DNA from: Pseudomonadota bacterium
GTDB taxonomy: Bacteria > Pseudomonadota > Gammaproteobacteria > Steroidobacterales > Steroidobacteraceae
Direction: 5' to 3'
NCBI GenBank assembly: GCA_021808195.1
Contig: JAKBCE010000025.1
Coordinates: 1-58,696 of the forward strand
DNA: 58,696 nt
The position numbers and the translations under genes were made by a program. The first letter of the stretch is position 1, and every line of letters begins with the position of its first letter. Below the pieces are notes generated by a model, which was given only the letters and a program-made list of their open reading frames with translations, had not been told where the DNA came from and made no database searches. Below, one piece after another: positions 36,926 to 48,583 of this stretch.

Positions 36926-39547
36926 TCAGACCACGATGTTGATGAGCTTGCCGGGCACGACGATGAGCTTGCGGATTGGCTTGCCCGCGATGAACCGCTT
37001 GACCTGCTCATCGTCGAGGGCGGCGGTGCGTACCGCCGCCTCATCGGCCGCCGCACTCACCTGGATACGGCTGCGCAGCTTGCCATTGACCTGCACCACG
37101 AGCTCCACAGTGTCCTGTACGAGCGCGCCGGCATCGACCTCGGGCCAACGCTCCTCGACGGCCGCGCGCTCGTGCCCCAGCGCCTGCCAGAGCGCGTGGC
37201 TGATGTGCGGAACGATCGGCGCGAGCACCAGCGTGATGATCTCGAGCGCTTCATGGCGGACCGCACGGCCCGCCGGCGTGTCGTCCTCGAATCGCGCCAC
37301 GGCATTCAGCAGTTCCATGCAAGCGGCAATGGCGGTGTTGAAATTGCGTCGTCGGCCGATGTCATCGGTGGCCTTGGCGAGCGCTTGGTGGGTCGCTCGG
37401 CGCAGTGTCCGCTGACTCAGCGACAGCGCCGCACGATCGAGCGGCAGCGGCAGACCGCCCTGCACGTGTTCGTGCACCGCGCCCCAGAGGCGCCGTAAAA
37501 AGCGCGCAGCGCCCTGCACGCCTTCATCCGACCACTCCAGAGTCTGCTCCGGCGGCGACGCGAACATGGTGAACAGCCGGGCCGTATCCGCGCCGTAGCG
37601 GGCCACCAGCCCCTCGGGATCGACCCCGTTGTTCTCGGATTTCGACATCTTGCCGAGACCGCCGTACTCCACCCGGACCATCTGTCCGTCGGCCGCTTTC
37701 GCCTCGAAGATCTCCGCGCCGTCGGCATCGCGTCGCGCGCGCACGTCGACGGGATTGTAGTACCGCCGCCGGCCATCGGCCGCGGTGCTGCTGTAGATGT
37801 GATTGAGCACCATGCCCTGAGTCAACAGATTGGTGAACGGCTCACGCGTGTTCACCAGGCCGAGGTCGCGCATGACCTTGGTCCAGAAGCGCGAGTAAAG
37901 CAGGTGCAGGATGGCATGCTCAATGCCACCGATGTATTGGTCGACCGGGAGCCAGTAATCGGCACGCGCATCCACCATGGCCGTGTCCTGGTCCGGACAG
38001 GCGTAGCGCAAGTAGTACCACGAGGAATCGACGAACGTGTCCATCGTGTCAGTTTCGCGCCGTGCTGCGCGGCAGCAGCGCGGGCATTCGCAGCGCAGGA
38101 ACGCCGGCGACTTGGCAAGCGGGTTGCCACTGCCGTCCGGCACTAGATCCTCCGGCAGACGCACCGGCAGCTGCTCGTCGGGCACCGGAACCTCGCCGCA
38201 ATGTTCGCAGTGGACCAGGGGGATCGGACAACCCCAATAGCGCTGACGGGAGATACCCCAGTCCCGCAGCCGGTACTGCACGCGCTTGCGCCCGAGGCCG
38301 CGCCGCTCAAGCTCCCCGGCGATCGCCTCCACGGCCGCCTGGAACGTCAGGCCGGAGAACTCCCCAGAGTTGATGGTGAGGCCATGCTCGCCGTAGGCGC
38401 TATTCCAGGGCGCCTCCACGCGCTCGTACGCGCCGTTCGCAGAGCGCACGACCATGGCAATCTTCAAGCCGTTGCGGGTCGCGAATTCGAAGTCACGCTC
38501 ATCGTGGGCCGGAACGCCCATCACGGCGCCCTCGCCATAGCCCATCAGCACGTAGTTGGCGACCCAGATCTCGATCGGCTCGCCGCTGAAGGGGTGCAGC
38601 ACGTGCAATCCCGTGCGCATGCCCTTTTTCTCCTGCGTCGCGACATCGGCTTCCATGACGCTGCCGCGGCGGCACTCGTCGATGAATTCCGCCAGCTGCG
38701 CATTGCTCTGCGCCGCCGCGAGCGCCACCGGATGCTCGGCGGCCACCGCCATGAACGTGACCCCATAGAGCGTATCCACGCGCGTGGTGAACACCTTAAG
38801 AGCACCCTCGGCACCAAGGACGGCACGGGTGTCGGGCGCATACGGGAAGGCGACCTCACAACCTTCACTGCGGCCGATCCAGTTGGCCTGCATCAGTTTG
38901 ACGCGCTCGGGCCAGCCCGGCAGCTGTTCGAGATCGGCAAGCAGTTCGTCTGCGTAGCGCGTGATATTCAGGTAGTACATCGGGATTTCGCGCTTCTCGA
39001 CGAGCGCCCCGGTGCGCCAGCCCCGCCCCTCGATCACCTGCTCGTTGGCGAGCACGGTCTGATCCACCGGATCCCAGTTCACCACCCCGGTTTTGCGATA
39101 GGCGATGCCCGTCTCGAGCATGCGCAGGAACAGCCACTGGTTCCAGCGGTAATAGGTCGGATCGCAGGTGGCCAGCTCGCGGCTCCAGTCGATGCCGAAA
39201 CCGAGCAATTTCAGCTGGCTGCGCATGTACTCGATGTTCTGGCGCGTCCAGCGCGCCGGCGGCACGCCGTTGCTCATGGCAGCGTTCTCAGCCGGCAGAC
39301 CGAACGCATCCCAGCCCATGGGCTGCAGCACATTGCGTCCCTGCATGCGCATGTATCGGGCGATCACATCGCCGATGGTGTAGTTGCGCACATGGCCCAT
39401 GTGCAGTCGCCCGGACGGGTACGGGAACATCGACAGGCAGTAGAACTTCGCCTGCCCCGGCTCCTCACGCACTTGAAAGGTGCGGTGCGTCTCCCAGTAC
39501 TGTTGTGCGGCGCGTTCGACGGCCGCCGGATCGTAAGTCTCGTCCAT
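36926..39547 (-). CDS. leuS: Leucyl-tRNA synthetase
   Basis: The class I synthetase that charges tRNA-Leu, 873 residues from the ATG at 39547, close to E. coli's 860. The N-terminus [18 protein letters not shown] aligns with the E. coli start. The HIGH motif appears as [11 protein letters not shown] near residue 44, the CP1 editing domain carries [19 protein letters not shown] near 250, and the KMSKS loop reads [10 protein letters not shown] near 610. The anticodon-binding and C-terminal domains follow to the end (GKLINIVV). Another in-frame ATG at 39577 would add ten residues. Further upstream the frame overlaps lnt and is not family-like. Confidence 0.97.
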   Translation of the reverse strand: MDETYDPAAVERAAQQYWETHRTFQVREEPGQAKFYCLSMFPYPSGRLHMGHVRNYTIGDVIARYMRMQGRNVLQPMGWDAFGLPAENAAMSNGVPPARWTRQNIEYMRSQLKLLGFGIDWSRELATCDPTYYRWNQWLFLRMLETGIAYRKTGVVNWDPVDQTVLANEQVIEGRGWRTGALVEKREIPMYYLNITRYADELLADLEQLPGWPERVKLMQANWIGRSEGCEVAFPYAPDTRAVLGAEGALKVFTTRVDTLYGVTFMAVAAEHPVALAAAQSNAQLAEFIDECRRGSVMEADVATQEKKGMRTGLHVLHPFSGEPIEIWVANYVLMGYGEGAVMGVPAHDERDFEFATRNGLKIAMVVRSANGAYERVEAPWNSAYGEHGLTINSGEFSGLTFQAAVEAIAGELERRGLGRKRVQYRLRDWGISRQRYWGCPIPLVHCEHCGEVPVPDEQLPVRLPEDLVPDGSGNPLAKSPAFLRCECPRCCRAARRETDTMDTFVDSSWYYLRYACPDQDTAMVDARADYWLPVDQYIGGIEHAILHLLYSRFWTKVMRDLGLVNTREPFTNLLTQGMVLNHIYSSTAADGRRRYYNPVDVRARRDADGAEIFEAKAADGQMVRVEYGGLGKMSKSENNGVDPEGLVARYGADTARLFTMFASPPEQTLEWSDEGVQGAARFLRRLWGAVHEHVQGGLPLPLDRAALSLSQRTLRRATHQALAKATDDIGRRRNFNTAIAACMELLNAVARFEDDTPAGRAVRHEALEIITLVLAPIVPHISHALWQALGHERAAVEERWPEVDAGALVQDTVELVVQVNGKLRSRIQVSAAADEAAVRTAALDDEQVKRFIAGKPIRKLIVVPGKLINIVV

Positions 39548-39611
39548 CGGGCAAGTGCCTGGTTTTACTGTGCTCATCGGATAGGTATCAGAGGGCAGAT
39601 GATCGCGCGCA

Positions 39612-41186
39612 TTACGGCGAACCCATTGTACGGCGGCGCTCGCGCTGCCGCAGCGCGAACGCCGTCGCCAGTGCGCCAAGCGAGAGCAGCACCGCAAGCC
39701 CATTGCCCACACGGGCAAAAGGTGTCATGCCGCTCATCGGCGTGACCGCCGACCGCAGCACAAAGGGACGCATCGTGGGAGCGCGAGCGATCACCTGGCC
39801 CTGCGGTCCGATGACACCCGAAATCCCGTCATCGGTGGACACGATCATGAAGCGACCTTCTTCCTGAGCACGCATGCGCGCCATCTGGAACTGCTGGGGC
39901 AGCTCGGTGGTGTTGCCGAACCACGCATCATCGGTCACGTTCACGAGGGCATTCGCCCGGGGCAACATGCGCAGCATGTAGCCCCCGTATGCCACCTCGT
40001 AGCAGACCGTCGGCCCGAGTTCCAGGCCGGCGACCGGCAAGGGCTTCTGGCGTCGGCCGCCGGGCGTAAAGCTCGAGTAGGGCAGATTCATCCGCTCGAG
40101 CCAGTGGCGCACGAAGCGCGGCAGGGGAATCGATTCCACGAACGGCACCAGATGGTCCTTGTCGTACCAGCTGGCCCGATTGCCGAGCGCAAGAATCGAG
40201 TTGTAATAGCGTCCCGAAGACGATTCGCGCAGCACGCCAAGCACGAGGGCCGATCCGTGCTGGCGGGCGGCGATATCGAGATGTTCCACGTACGGGAACA
40301 GATTGTTGACCAGCTCCGGTAATGCCGATTCCGGCCACACGATCAGCTGCGCGCCGAACGCCGACTCGGTCAGGCGCTGGTAGCGGGCCAGGATCCGCTC
40401 GGCGCGCTCGGGCGCCCACTTGTCCTGTTGAGAAATATCGCCCTGCACGAGGGCAACCGACACCGGCCGACCCGAGGGATGGGTCCAGGCGACGCCGCCG
40501 AGCGCTGCGCCCACCAGCCAGGGGACGAGCAGTGCTGCAGCCGCGAGCACACGCACGCGCGCCGAGCCGCGCACCAGTGCCACGAGCGCCCCGGCACCGA
40601 GGAGCAGGACCAGGCTCACCCCGTAGACACCGCCGAGCGGCGCCAGGCGCCCGAGCAGCGTATCGGTCTGGGTATACCCGAGCGAGAGCCACGGAAACCC
40701 CGACAGCAGCCAGCCGCGCAGCCACTCGGCGAGCAGCCAGACCGTCGGTGCGGCGAGCAGCCAGCGCGCCGGTCCGCTCGGGAAATAGCGCACCACCACG
40801 TAGCCGGTCAGGCCGTGGTAGGCCGCCATCAGCCCCATCAGCCCCAACACGGCGAACAGCGTGAGCCAGATGGGGGCGTGGCCGACGGTGTGAATGGCGA
40901 AATAGAGCCAATAGGTGCCGGCGGCAAACGTGCCGAACCCGAAGCTGAAGCCGAGCCAAGCCGCCTGGCGGGCGCTCGAACGCTCCCATAATCCCAGCAG
41001 CACCGCGGGGCTGACTAGCGCCAGCGGCCACCACTGCAGGGGCGCGAACGCGCACGCGAGCAGCGCGCCGGCGCCCAATGCGCCGGCATGGCGTCCGAGC
41101 GTTGACGCTCGCTCGCCGATGCCGCTCCGCCCGAGCCTGGTGCGTCGTGCCGGTACCATGAGGTCCGACGAAGGCTCGGCACTCAA
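39612..41186 (-). CDS. lnt: Apolipoprotein N-acyltransferase
   Basis: The inner-membrane enzyme that adds the third acyl chain to lipoproteins. The 524-residue protein has about six N-terminal membrane helices (roughly residues 35-225) and then a nitrilase-like periplasmic domain. The catalytic triad is visible: Glu in [10 protein letters not shown], Lys in [10 protein letters not shown] and Cys in [10 protein letters not shown] last membrane helix sits near residues 490-510. Its ATG overlaps the corC stop by four bases. The lnt-leuS-lptE order is common in gammaproteobacteria. Confidence 0.96.
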   Translation of the reverse strand: MSAEPSSDLMVPARRTRLGRSGIGERASTLGRHAGALGAGALLACAFAPLQWWPLALVSPAVLLGLWERSSARQAAWLGFSFGFGTFAAGTYWLYFAIHTVGHAPIWLTLFAVLGLMGLMAAYHGLTGYVVVRYFPSGPARWLLAAPTVWLLAEWLRGWLLSGFPWLSLGYTQTDTLLGRLAPLGGVYGVSLVLLLGAGALVALVRGSARVRVLAAAALLVPWLVGAALGGVAWTHPSGRPVSVALVQGDISQQDKWAPERAERILARYQRLTESAFGAQLIVWPESALPELVNNLFPYVEHLDIAARQHGSALVLGVLRESSSGRYYNSILALGNRASWYDKDHLVPFVESIPLPRFVRHWLERMNLPYSSFTPGGRRQKPLPVAGLELGPTVCYEVAYGGYMLRMLPRANALVNVTDDAWFGNTTELPQQFQMARMRAQEEGRFMIVSTDDGISGVIGPQGQVIARAPTMRPFVLRSAVTPMSGMTPFARVGNGLAVLLSLGALATAFALRQRERRRTMGSP

Positions 41187-42049
41187 ATCGCCGACTCCGA
41201 CTCACGCGGGACGTTCGTGCCGACCGGCAACACCACCCGCAGCGCATCGATACGCCGACGGTCAGCTCGGGTAATGCGGAACTCGAACCCCTCTATGGTC
41301 ACGGCTTCGCCACGACGCGGCAGACGACCGAAGCGGCGCATCAGTAGCCCTGCGACCGTCTCAAAGCCCTGCTCCTCGGGCAGCCGTGCGTTGAAATATT
41401 CGTTGAATTCCTCGATCCGGGTCACGCCGCGCACCAAGTACTGCCGATCCGCCTCCCTGCGGATGTTCTGATCGTCGTCCACGTCGAACTCATCGTCGAT
41501 TTCCCCCACGATCTGCTCAATGACGTCCTCGATGGTAATCAGCCCCGCGACGCCGCCGTACTCATCGACCACGATGGCCATGTGCTGACGGTTGCCGCGG
41601 AACTCCTTGAGCAGCACATCGAGTCGTTTTGACTCGGGGACAAAGACTGCTGGACGCATGTATTCGCGGATGTCGAAGCGCTCCTGCTCCTCCTGGCCAC
41701 ACAGCCGCAGCAGATCCTTGGCGAGCAGGATGCCCGCGATGTCATCACGATCCTCATCGAGCACCGGAAACCGCGAGTGACCCGACTCGACCACGATGGG
41801 CAGGATCCGCTTGACCGGATCGTCGCGCTGCACGCATACCATCTGCGCACGCGGCACCATCACATCGCGCGCATGCAGATCCGACACCGTGAGGACCCCT
41901 TCGATCATCGTCAGGGCATCCGCCTGGAACAGACCGCGCTCGCGCGCCTCGCGCAGCAGTTGCAGCAGATCCTGCCGGTCACGCGGCTCGGACGCGAACG
42001 TGCGCCACAAGCGCTTTAGCCACTGGCGAGTTTCACCCGGCGGGCTCAT
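41183..42049 (-). CDS. corC: CorC/YbeX-family CBS-domain protein
   Basis: A 288-residue cytoplasmic protein with a tandem CBS pair and a C-terminal CorC_HlyC transporter-associated domain. CBS-type segments include DVMVPRAQMVCVQRDD near residue 61, HSRFPVLDED near 90, REYMRPAVFVPESKRLD near 127 and MAIVVDEYGGVAGLITIEDVIEQIVGEI near 157. The C-terminal FETVAGLLMRRFGRLPRRGE domain follows. In E. coli CorC (YbeX) is linked to magnesium or cobalt efflux and to ribosome fitness. Both ends overlap its neighbours by ATGA, so translation is coupled. Confidence 0.93.
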   Translation of the reverse strand: MSPPGETRQWLKRLWRTFASEPRDRQDLLQLLREARERGLFQADALTMIEGVLTVSDLHARDVMVPRAQMVCVQRDDPVKRILPIVVESGHSRFPVLDEDRDDIAGILLAKDLLRLCGQEEQERFDIREYMRPAVFVPESKRLDVLLKEFRGNRQHMAIVVDEYGGVAGLITIEDVIEQIVGEIDDEFDVDDDQNIRREADRQYLVRGVTRIEEFNEYFNARLPEEQGFETVAGLLMRRFGRLPRRGEAVTIEGFEFRITRADRRRIDALRVVLPVGTNVPRESESAI

Positions 42050-42537
42050 GGCAGGCTCCGGTAGGGATTAACGAACCCGAGCGCGCGCAAAACCACCACT
42101 TCCCGCCGTTCCATGCGCCGCGCATCCGGCTCGTGCTCGTGATCGTAGCCGATCAGATGCAGCGCGCCGTGCACGATGAGATGCGCCCAGTGCGCGCGCA
42201 GCGGCTTACCCTGTGCGATCGCTTCGGTGCGCACAACCTGCGCGCAGATGACCAGATCCCCCAGTGGCTGCGGCGCATCGAGCACCGGCGGCAACGGGGC
42301 AGCCGGGAAGGACAGCACGTTGGTGGGTTTGTCCTTGCCGCGGTAGCGCGCATTCAACCGGCGGCTCTCGGCAGGGCCGACCACGCGCACGCCCAGTTCG
42401 CGGCCGGTGGCGCGCCGCCCGAGCGCCGCGGCCGCCCAGCGGAGAATCTCTGCACGGCCCGGCGCCCAGGCGCGCACCCGCCGCTGCAGATCGAGGCGCA
42501 GAGGACGCGAGGCGTTGCGCGCACGCGCGGCGCTCAT
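42046..42537 (-). CDS. ybeY: Endoribonuclease YbeY (16S rRNA maturation)
   Basis: A 163-residue metal-dependent single-strand endoribonuclease needed for 16S rRNA 3' maturation and ribosome quality control. The three-histidine zinc site HGALHLIGYDHEHE lies near residue 128, the invariant family motif. NVLSFPA near residue 77 is the second conserved block. It sits between phoH and corC as in E. coli and overlaps each by four bases. Confidence 0.96.
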   Translation of the reverse strand: MSAARARNASRPLRLDLQRRVRAWAPGRAEILRWAAAALGRRATGRELGVRVVGPAESRRLNARYRGKDKPTNVLSFPAAPLPPVLDAPQPLGDLVICAQVVRTEAIAQGKPLRAHWAHLIVHGALHLIGYDHEHEPDARRMERREVVVLRALGFVNPYRSLP

Positions 42538-43511
42538 CGGTGCGGTCCTTCCTGGCGGGAGCTACCCGAGCGCGACTCGTATGCCTGCACGATGCGCTGC
42601 ACCAGCGGGTGACGCACGACATCGCGCGCATCGAAGAACGTGAATGCCACCCCATCCACCCCGCCCAGCACGTCGATGACATGACTCAGGCCCGACTGCC
42701 GGCCGGCGGGCAGATCGGTCTGGGTGACGTCCCCGGTAACCACGGCCTTGGAGCCAAAACCGATACGGGTGAGAAACATCTTCATCTGCTCGACGGTGGT
42801 GTTCTGCGCCTCATCAAGAATGATGAACGAGTCGTTGAGCGAGCGTCCGCGCATGAAGGCGAGTGGCGCCACTTCGATCACATTGCGCTCGATGAAACGC
42901 GAGACGCGGTCGAACCCGAGCATTTCGTACAGCGCGTCGTACATCGGGCGCAGGTACGGATCGACTTTTTGCGTCAGATCGCCGGGCAGAAAGCCGAGCC
43001 GCTCACCGGCCTCCACCGCGGGCCGCACCAGCACCACACGGCGGATGGTCTCGGCCTGCAGGGACTCGACGGCACAGGCGACGGCAAGATAAGTCTTGCC
43101 GGTACCGGCCGGGCCGATGCCGAAGGTCAGGTCGTACGAGCGGATGTTGGATAAATATTGGCGCTGATGATGTCCGCGCGCACGCAGCCCGCCGCGTGGC
43201 AGACGAATCGAGGCCTCTTCCTCCTCAGCCAGCGCCGCGCGTCCCGACTCGTGTTCGCGCAGAGCGAGGTGCACGCGCTCGGGCGTCACCTCCTCGCTCT
43301 TGGCCAGCGCAAACAGCTCGCGCAGGGTCTCCTCGGCGTTATCGGCCCGCGCCCCGACCACGCGGAAGCTGTCTCCGCGTCGACGAATCTGCACATCGAG
43401 CCGGGCCTCGAGCAGCCGCAGGTTCTCGTCGAGTGGTCCACACAGATTGGCCAGGCGCGCGTTGTCCGCTGGCTGCAAAGCGAATTCGCGCGACGCTGCC
43501 GACGTGCTCAC
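42534..43511 (-). CDS. ybeZ: PhoH-like ATPase YbeZ
   Basis: A 325-residue P-loop ATPase of the PhoH family that works with YbeY in rRNA handling. An N-terminal KH-like/PIN-linked region leads to Walker [15 protein letters not shown] near residue 135, and the conserved block [17 protein letters not shown] follows. Walker B is [11 protein letters not shown] near 225, and the sensor segment is [18 protein letters not shown]. Its stop overlaps the ybeY start, and its start overlaps the miaB stop. Confidence 0.95.
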   Translation of the reverse strand: MSTSAASREFALQPADNARLANLCGPLDENLRLLEARLDVQIRRRGDSFRVVGARADNAEETLRELFALAKSEEVTPERVHLALREHESGRAALAEEEEASIRLPRGGLRARGHHQRQYLSNIRSYDLTFGIGPAGTGKTYLAVACAVESLQAETIRRVVLVRPAVEAGERLGFLPGDLTQKVDPYLRPMYDALYEMLGFDRVSRFIERNVIEVAPLAFMRGRSLNDSFIILDEAQNTTVEQMKMFLTRIGFGSKAVVTGDVTQTDLPAGRQSGLSHVIDVLGGVDGVAFTFFDARDVVRHPLVQRIVQAYESRSGSSRQEGPHR

Positions 43512-44833
43512 TGCGCCAACCGCCCGCGCAGGCTGTGTGGCAGCGCCGTCGTCACCGCGACATCGGCAAAGCGGCCGATCAGCTCGACGGGACCGGCGAA
43601 ATTGATCCAGCGGTTGTTTTCCGTGCGGCCGGCCAATTCGCGCGCGTCCTTCTTGGCGGGGCGCTCGACCAGCACGCGCTGCACCGTGCCGACCATGCCT
43701 TCGCTGATCCGACGTGCCTGTGCATCGAGCTGGGCCTGCAACCGCGCCAGTCGCTCGAGCTTGACCGGCTCGGCCGTATCATCCGGCAGCGACGCTGCGG
43801 GCGTTCCCGGACGACGGCTGTACACAAAACTGAAGGACTGATCGAGCTCGGCGTCTCGCACCAGCGCGAGCGTCGCTTCGAAATCGCGCTCGGTTTCGCC
43901 AGGGAAGCCGACGATGATGTCCGAGGTGATGCTGATATCGGGCCGCACGGTACGCAGCCGGCGCACCCTGTCCTTGAATTCGAGCGCAGTGTAGCCGCGC
44001 TTCATCAGCGCAAGCACCCGATCCGAGCCGCTCTGAACCGGCAGATGCAGATGGTTGGCGAGCTTGCCGACGTGAGCATATGCCTCGATCAGGCTGTCAC
44101 TGAATTCCACCGGATGGGAAGTCGTGAACCGAATGCGCTCGATGGCCGGGAGGGCCGCAACGTGATGAATCAGCGTGGCCAGATCGACCTCGACGCCATC
44201 GCTCATCGCGCCGGCGTAGGCGTTGACGTTCTGCCCGAGCAGCGTGACTTCACGCACACCCTGCGCGGCGAGCTGGCGCACCTCCTGCAGAACCGACTCG
44301 AACGGCCGGCTTACTTCCTCCCCGCGCGTGTACGGCACGATGCAGAAGCTGCAGTATTTGCTGCAGCCCTCCATGATCGACACAAACGCCGAGCTGCCCT
44401 CGGTGCGCGGTGCCGGCAGGTGGTCGAACTTCTCGATTTCCGGAAAGCTCACATCCACCTGGGCGCGCCCCGTGCGGTGCAGCTCGGCAATCATCTGTGG
44501 CAGGCGATGCAGGGTCTGCGGACCGAATACCAGGTCGACGAACGGCGCGCGCGCAGTGATCGCCTCGCCCTCCTGGCTCGCAACGCAGCCGCCGACGCCG
44601 ATCAGGACCTGCGGGCGCTGAGCCTTCAGCCGCCGCCATTCCCCGAGCAGGGAGAACACCTTTTCCTGCGCCTTTTCGCGCACCGAGCAGGTATTCATCA
44701 GGAGCACGTCCGCCTCGGCTGGATCGTCGGTGGGCGTCAGGCCCGCGCCAGCGCGCAGCACATCCGCCATGCGGGCGGAGTCGTACTCGTTCATCTGGCA
44801 GCCGAAGGTCTTGATGTAGTAGTGGCGAGGCAT
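43508..44833 (-). CDS. miaB: tRNA-2-methylthio-N6-dimethylallyladenosine synthase MiaB
   Basis: A radical-SAM methylthiotransferase that adds a methylthio group to i6A37 in tRNAs reading codons that begin with U. The protein has about 441 residues. The N-terminal MTTase domain supplies three cluster cysteines ([10 protein letters not shown] near residue 12, NTCSVRE near 48, GGCVASQEG near 82). The radical-SAM motif is CSKYCSFC near 157, and a TRAM domain forms the C-terminus. The ATG at 44833 is used, although a GTG two codons earlier is possible. It heads the miaB-ybeZ-ybeY-corC-lnt operon. Confidence 0.96.
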   Translation of the reverse strand: MPRHYYIKTFGCQMNEYDSARMADVLRAGAGLTPTDDPAEADVLLMNTCSVREKAQEKVFSLLGEWRRLKAQRPQVLIGVGGCVASQEGEAITARAPFVDLVFGPQTLHRLPQMIAELHRTGRAQVDVSFPEIEKFDHLPAPRTEGSSAFVSIMEGCSKYCSFCIVPYTRGEEVSRPFESVLQEVRQLAAQGVREVTLLGQNVNAYAGAMSDGVEVDLATLIHHVAALPAIERIRFTTSHPVEFSDSLIEAYAHVGKLANHLHLPVQSGSDRVLALMKRGYTALEFKDRVRRLRTVRPDISITSDIIVGFPGETERDFEATLALVRDAELDQSFSFVYSRRPGTPAASLPDDTAEPVKLERLARLQAQLDAQARRISEGMVGTVQRVLVERPAKKDARELAGRTENNRWINFAGPVELIGRFADVAVTTALPHSLRGRLAQ

Positions 44834-45000
44834 GGGCACTGGGATGGCGGAGAGGGAATTTTACGGCCAGGAATGCCCGGCCGCACGACAGCCGCGGCGA
44901 ATCCGCTATCTTATTGTTTTTCAGCAGGTTGTGCCGGCATTCGCCCCTCCGGGGCGCGCGCGGGCGGTGGTCGGACCCACCGCCCCAAGGTAATCGACGC

Positions 45001-45465
45001 TCAGAAGGGGATGTCGTCGTCGAAGTCCGACCCCTCGCCGCCGCCGCCCCCACCGCCCGCGGCGGGCTGACCGTAATCGGCACTCTCGCGCGCAGGAGCG
45101 CCACCGCCGGAGCCGCCTCCGCCACCTCCCCGCCCGCCGAGCATCTGCATGTCGTTGGCGACGATTTCCGTGGAATAGCGCTCGTTGCCCTGCTTGTCCT
45201 GCCACTTGCGGGTGCGCAGGCTGCCTTCAATGTAGACCTGGGAGCCCTTGCGCAGGTACTCGCCGGCGACTTCCGCCAAGCGGCCAAACAGCGCAACCCG
45301 GTGCCACTCGGTGCGCTCCTGCTGCTCACCGCTTTGCTTGTCCCGCCACGACTCGGTCGTTGCGATGCGCAGATTCGCCACCGAGCTGCCCGAGGGCATT
45401 GCACGCGTCTCGGGGTCGGCGCCCAGATGACCGATGAGAATGACCTTGTTGACCCCACGCGCCAT
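45001..45465 (-). CDS. ssb: Single-stranded DNA-binding protein
   Basis: A 154-residue SSB that protects single-stranded DNA and recruits repair proteins. The OB-fold begins [21 protein letters not shown] and runs to about residue 110 ([13 protein letters not shown]). A Gly-rich linker follows, and the acidic tip DFDDDIPF is the standard docking tail. The ATG at 45465 has CGGAGGG 8 bases upstream, which excludes the longer frame that starts near 45585. It diverges from uvrA, the common arrangement. Confidence 0.97.
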   Translation of the reverse strand: MARGVNKVILIGHLGADPETRAMPSGSSVANLRIATTESWRDKQSGEQQERTEWHRVALFGRLAEVAGEYLRKGSQVYIEGSLRTRKWQDKQGNERYSTEIVANDMQMLGGRGGGGGGSGGGAPARESADYGQPAAGGGGGGGEGSDFDDDIPF

Positions 45466-45605
45466 GAGCATGCCCTCCGGAAAAGGTGGGCATTGTAGAC
45501 GGCTCGGCCCCCGACGCGAAGCTCGGCACATCGCGCGTTCGTTCATAAAGCCGGTCGCAGCCGCGCCGAGCCGGTCCGAGGCCAAGACGCGTAGACTGGA
45601 CGGTC

Positions 45606-48494
45606 ATGCAGGAAATTCGTATCCGCGGGGCCCGCACCCACAATCTCAAAGGCGTTGACCTCGATCTGCCGCGCGAGCGGCTCATCGTGCTCACCGGACT
45701 GTCGGGTTCGGGCAAGTCCTCACTGGCTTTCGATACGCTCTATGCCGAGGGCCAGCGGCGCTACGTCGAATCGCTCTCCGCATACGCGCGACAGTTTCTC
45801 TCGGTGATGGACAAGCCCGAGGTCGACCACATTGCCGGCCTGTCCCCGGCGATCGCGATCGAGCAGAAGGCCACCACGCGCAATCCGCGCTCCACGGTCG
45901 GCACGGTCACCGAGATCTACGATTACCTGCGGCTGCTGTTTGCGCGCGCCGGCGTCCCCCGCTGTCCGATCCATGGCCAGGACCTTAGCGCGCAAACCGT
46001 CAGCCAGATGGTCGACCAGGTGCTGAAGCTCCCGGTGGGCAGCCCCATTGCGTTGCTCGCTCCGCTCGTGAGCGAGCGCAAAGGGGCGCACGAGGACACG
46101 CTGCGCATGCTGGCCGCGCAGGGCTTCGTGCGTGCTCGCATCGACGGACAGGTCCACGAACTCGGCAGCGCGCCCGGGCTGGACCCCAAGCGCGCGCACA
46201 CCATCGAGGCGGTCGTCGACCGCATGCGAATCAAGACCGATGTACAGCAGCGGCTGGCCGAGTCGTTCGAAACCGCGCTGGCGCTCACCGGCGGGCTGGC
46301 CCGCGTGGTGCTGCTCGATGCGGCGGCGCAGGCGGATCGGGCCGCGGGAGGCGCCGAGTGGCTGTTCTCGAGCGGGCACGCCTGCCCGATCTGTGGCTAC
46401 AGCGTACCGCCGCTCGAACCGAAGCTGTTTTCCTTCAACAATCCGATCGGCGCCTGTCCGGGATGTGACGGCCTCGGCACGCAGCAGTTCTTCGATCCCG
46501 AGCGGGTGGTGGCCCATCCGGAACTCTCCCTAGCCGGTGGCGCGGTGCGCGGCTGGGACCGGCGCAATACGCATTTCTTTCACCTCATCCAATCGCTTGC
46601 CCGGCATTACCACTTCGATATCGAAACCCCCTGGCAAGATCTGCCCGATGCGGTACGCAACGTCCTGCTGCACGGCAGCGGCGAGCAAGCCATCGCATTC
46701 CGGTACGGAACCGCCGACGGCGCGCGCGCCAAACGGCATCCCTTCGAAGGCATTCTGCCCAACCTCGAGCGGCGTTATCGCGAAACCGATTCGAGCGCAG
46801 TGCGCGCCGAGCTTGCGCGTTTTCGCGGCGTGCGCTCCTGCGCAGAGTGCGGCGGAACGCGGTTGAATCAGGCGGCGCGCTGGGTGTTCGTGAGCGGCCG
46901 GAGCCTGCCGGAGCTGACCGCCCTCAGCATCGAGCGGGCGCTCGAATACTTCGGCTCATTGCACCTGTCGGGCTGGCGCGGCGAGGTCGCCGCGCAGATC
47001 GTGCGCGAGGTGCTCGCCCGACTGCACTTCCTTGCCGACGTGGGGCTGCGCTATCTGACGCTGGATCGCAGCGCGGAGACGCTCTCCGGCGGGGAAGCTC
47101 AGCGTATCCGTCTCGCCAGCCAGGTGGGCTCGGGCCTCACCGGAGTGATGTACATTCTCGATGAGCCATCGATCGGACTGCATCCGCGCGACAACCGCAA
47201 GCTGCTCGCCACGCTGAAGCGCTTACGCGACCTTGGCAATACCGTGATCGTGGTCGAGCACGACGAGGAGGCCATCCGCGAGGCCGATTACGTGGTCGAC
47301 CTCGGTCCCGGCGCCGGCGCGCATGGCGGGCAGGTCGTGGCATGCGGCTCGCCGGCTGAAATCGAAGCAAACGAAGCGTCGCTCACCGGGCAGTACCTGA
47401 GCGGTGCGCGACGCATTGCGATACCGCACCCCCGGGTGGCGCCCGCCCCGCAACGGCAGATCCGCATTCGCGGCGCCTCTGGCAACAACCTGCGCGCTGT
47501 GGATGCAGAAATCCCGATCGGTCTGCTCACGTGTGTCACGGGCGTGTCGGGCTCGGGCAAGTCCACCCTAATCATTGACACGTTGTTCAACCACGCGCGC
47601 GCGCGCTTCACGCCCGGGTCGCCGGCGGCGGCGCCCTGCGCGGGCATCGAAGGTCTGGAGCACTTCGATGCCGTCATTGACATCGATCAGAGTCCGATCG
47701 GACGGACACCGCGCTCCAATCCGGCGACCTACACGAACCTCTTCGGCACCGTCCGCGAGCTGTTCGCCGCCGTGCCGGAAGCGCGCGCCCGCGGCTATGA
47801 CGCGGGTCGATTCAGCTTCAACGTCAAAGGGGGGCGCTGCGAGGCCTGTCAGGGCGACGGGCTGCTGCGGGTCGAGATGCACTTCCTGCCCGACATCTAC
47901 GTGCCGTGCGACGTCTGCCAGGGTCAGCGCTACAACCGTGAGACGCTCGAGATCCGCTATCGCGGCAAGAACATCCACGACGTGCTGCAGTTGACCGTTG
48001 AAGAAGCGCTGCGATTCTTTGCCAACGTGCCCTCGATCGTCGGCAAACTGACGACACTACGCGATGTCGGGCTTGCCTATCTGCACCTTGGGCAGAACGC
48101 GGCCACGCTCTCGGGCGGAGAGGCGCAGCGCGTGAAGCTCTCGCGCGAACTCGCCAAACACTCCGCGGGGCGCACGCTCTACATCCTCGATGAGCCGACG
48201 ACCGGCCTGCATTTTCACGATGTTGCACAGTTGCTTGAGGTGCTGCAGCGTCTGCGCGATCAGGGCAACACCATCGTGGTGATCGAGCACAATCTCGACG
48301 TGATCAAGTGTGCCGATTGGCTGATCGACCTCGGCCCGGAAGGCGGTGAAGGCGGTGGACGCATCGTCGCCTGCGGCACGCCCGAGACGGTCGCGGCCCA
48401 GTCTGAGTCGCATACCGGCGCATACCTGCAGGCGATGCTCGCGGCGGCGAGACCCGCGGCCGCAACAGCACGGATGAAACGCGAGCGCCCATAA
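45606..48494 (+). CDS. uvrA: Excinuclease ABC subunit A
   Basis: The damage-recognition ATPase of nucleotide excision repair, 962 residues (E. coli has 940). Two ABC modules are visible: Walker [15 protein letters not shown] near residue 31 and [15 protein letters not shown] near 645, with signatures LSGGEAQRI and LSGGEAQRV and Walker [13 protein letters not shown] and [12 protein letters not shown]. Zinc modules are present at [12 protein letters not shown]...CPGCDG near 260 and CEACQGDG...CDVCQG near 745. The protein looks complete and active. The start at 45606 begins with the family [14 protein letters not shown]. Confidence 0.98.
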   Translation: MQEIRIRGARTHNLKGVDLDLPRERLIVLTGLSGSGKSSLAFDTLYAEGQRRYVESLSAYARQFLSVMDKPEVDHIAGLSPAIAIEQKATTRNPRSTVGTVTEIYDYLRLLFARAGVPRCPIHGQDLSAQTVSQMVDQVLKLPVGSPIALLAPLVSERKGAHEDTLRMLAAQGFVRARIDGQVHELGSAPGLDPKRAHTIEAVVDRMRIKTDVQQRLAESFETALALTGGLARVVLLDAAAQADRAAGGAEWLFSSGHACPICGYSVPPLEPKLFSFNNPIGACPGCDGLGTQQFFDPERVVAHPELSLAGGAVRGWDRRNTHFFHLIQSLARHYHFDIETPWQDLPDAVRNVLLHGSGEQAIAFRYGTADGARAKRHPFEGILPNLERRYRETDSSAVRAELARFRGVRSCAECGGTRLNQAARWVFVSGRSLPELTALSIERALEYFGSLHLSGWRGEVAAQIVREVLARLHFLADVGLRYLTLDRSAETLSGGEAQRIRLASQVGSGLTGVMYILDEPSIGLHPRDNRKLLATLKRLRDLGNTVIVVEHDEEAIREADYVVDLGPGAGAHGGQVVACGSPAEIEANEASLTGQYLSGARRIAIPHPRVAPAPQRQIRIRGASGNNLRAVDAEIPIGLLTCVTGVSGSGKSTLIIDTLFNHARARFTPGSPAAAPCAGIEGLEHFDAVIDIDQSPIGRTPRSNPATYTNLFGTVRELFAAVPEARARGYDAGRFSFNVKGGRCEACQGDGLLRVEMHFLPDIYVPCDVCQGQRYNRETLEIRYRGKNIHDVLQLTVEEALRFFANVPSIVGKLTTLRDVGLAYLHLGQNAATLSGGEAQRVKLSRELAKHSAGRTLYILDEPTTGLHFHDVAQLLEVLQRLRDQGNTIVVIEHNLDVIKCADWLIDLGPEGGEGGGRIVACGTPETVAAQSESHTGAYLQAMLAAARPAAATARMKRERP

Positions 48495-48500
48495 GACACA

Positions 48501-48572
48501 CGGCCCGGGCGGCGCGTGTGTGCGCACCGTCCGGGCCGCGTGAAGCTGAAGTCAGCCGGGGCGAGAGCCCCG
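48501..48572. terminator. Two hairpins between convergent uvrA and lipoprotein genes
   Basis: CGGCCCGGGCGG at 48501-48512 pairs with CCGTCCGGGCCG at 48527-48538, with a single G-T wobble. A second hairpin, CGGGGC-GAGA-GCCCCG, lies at 48557-48572 with a GNRA-type loop. They lie just past the uvrA stop and before the end of the convergent gene. Neither has a long T-run, so they probably act as structure barriers or weak bidirectional terminators. Confidence 0.45.
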
Positions 48573-48583
48573 AGGACGACTGC

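Noticed and set aside
45596..45611. CTG-N10-CAG sequence overlapping the uvrA start, possible LexA site
   Set aside because: The spacing fits a gammaproteobacterial SOS box, but the centre is GC-rich instead of AT-rich, and a single match in the region is expected now and then by chance.
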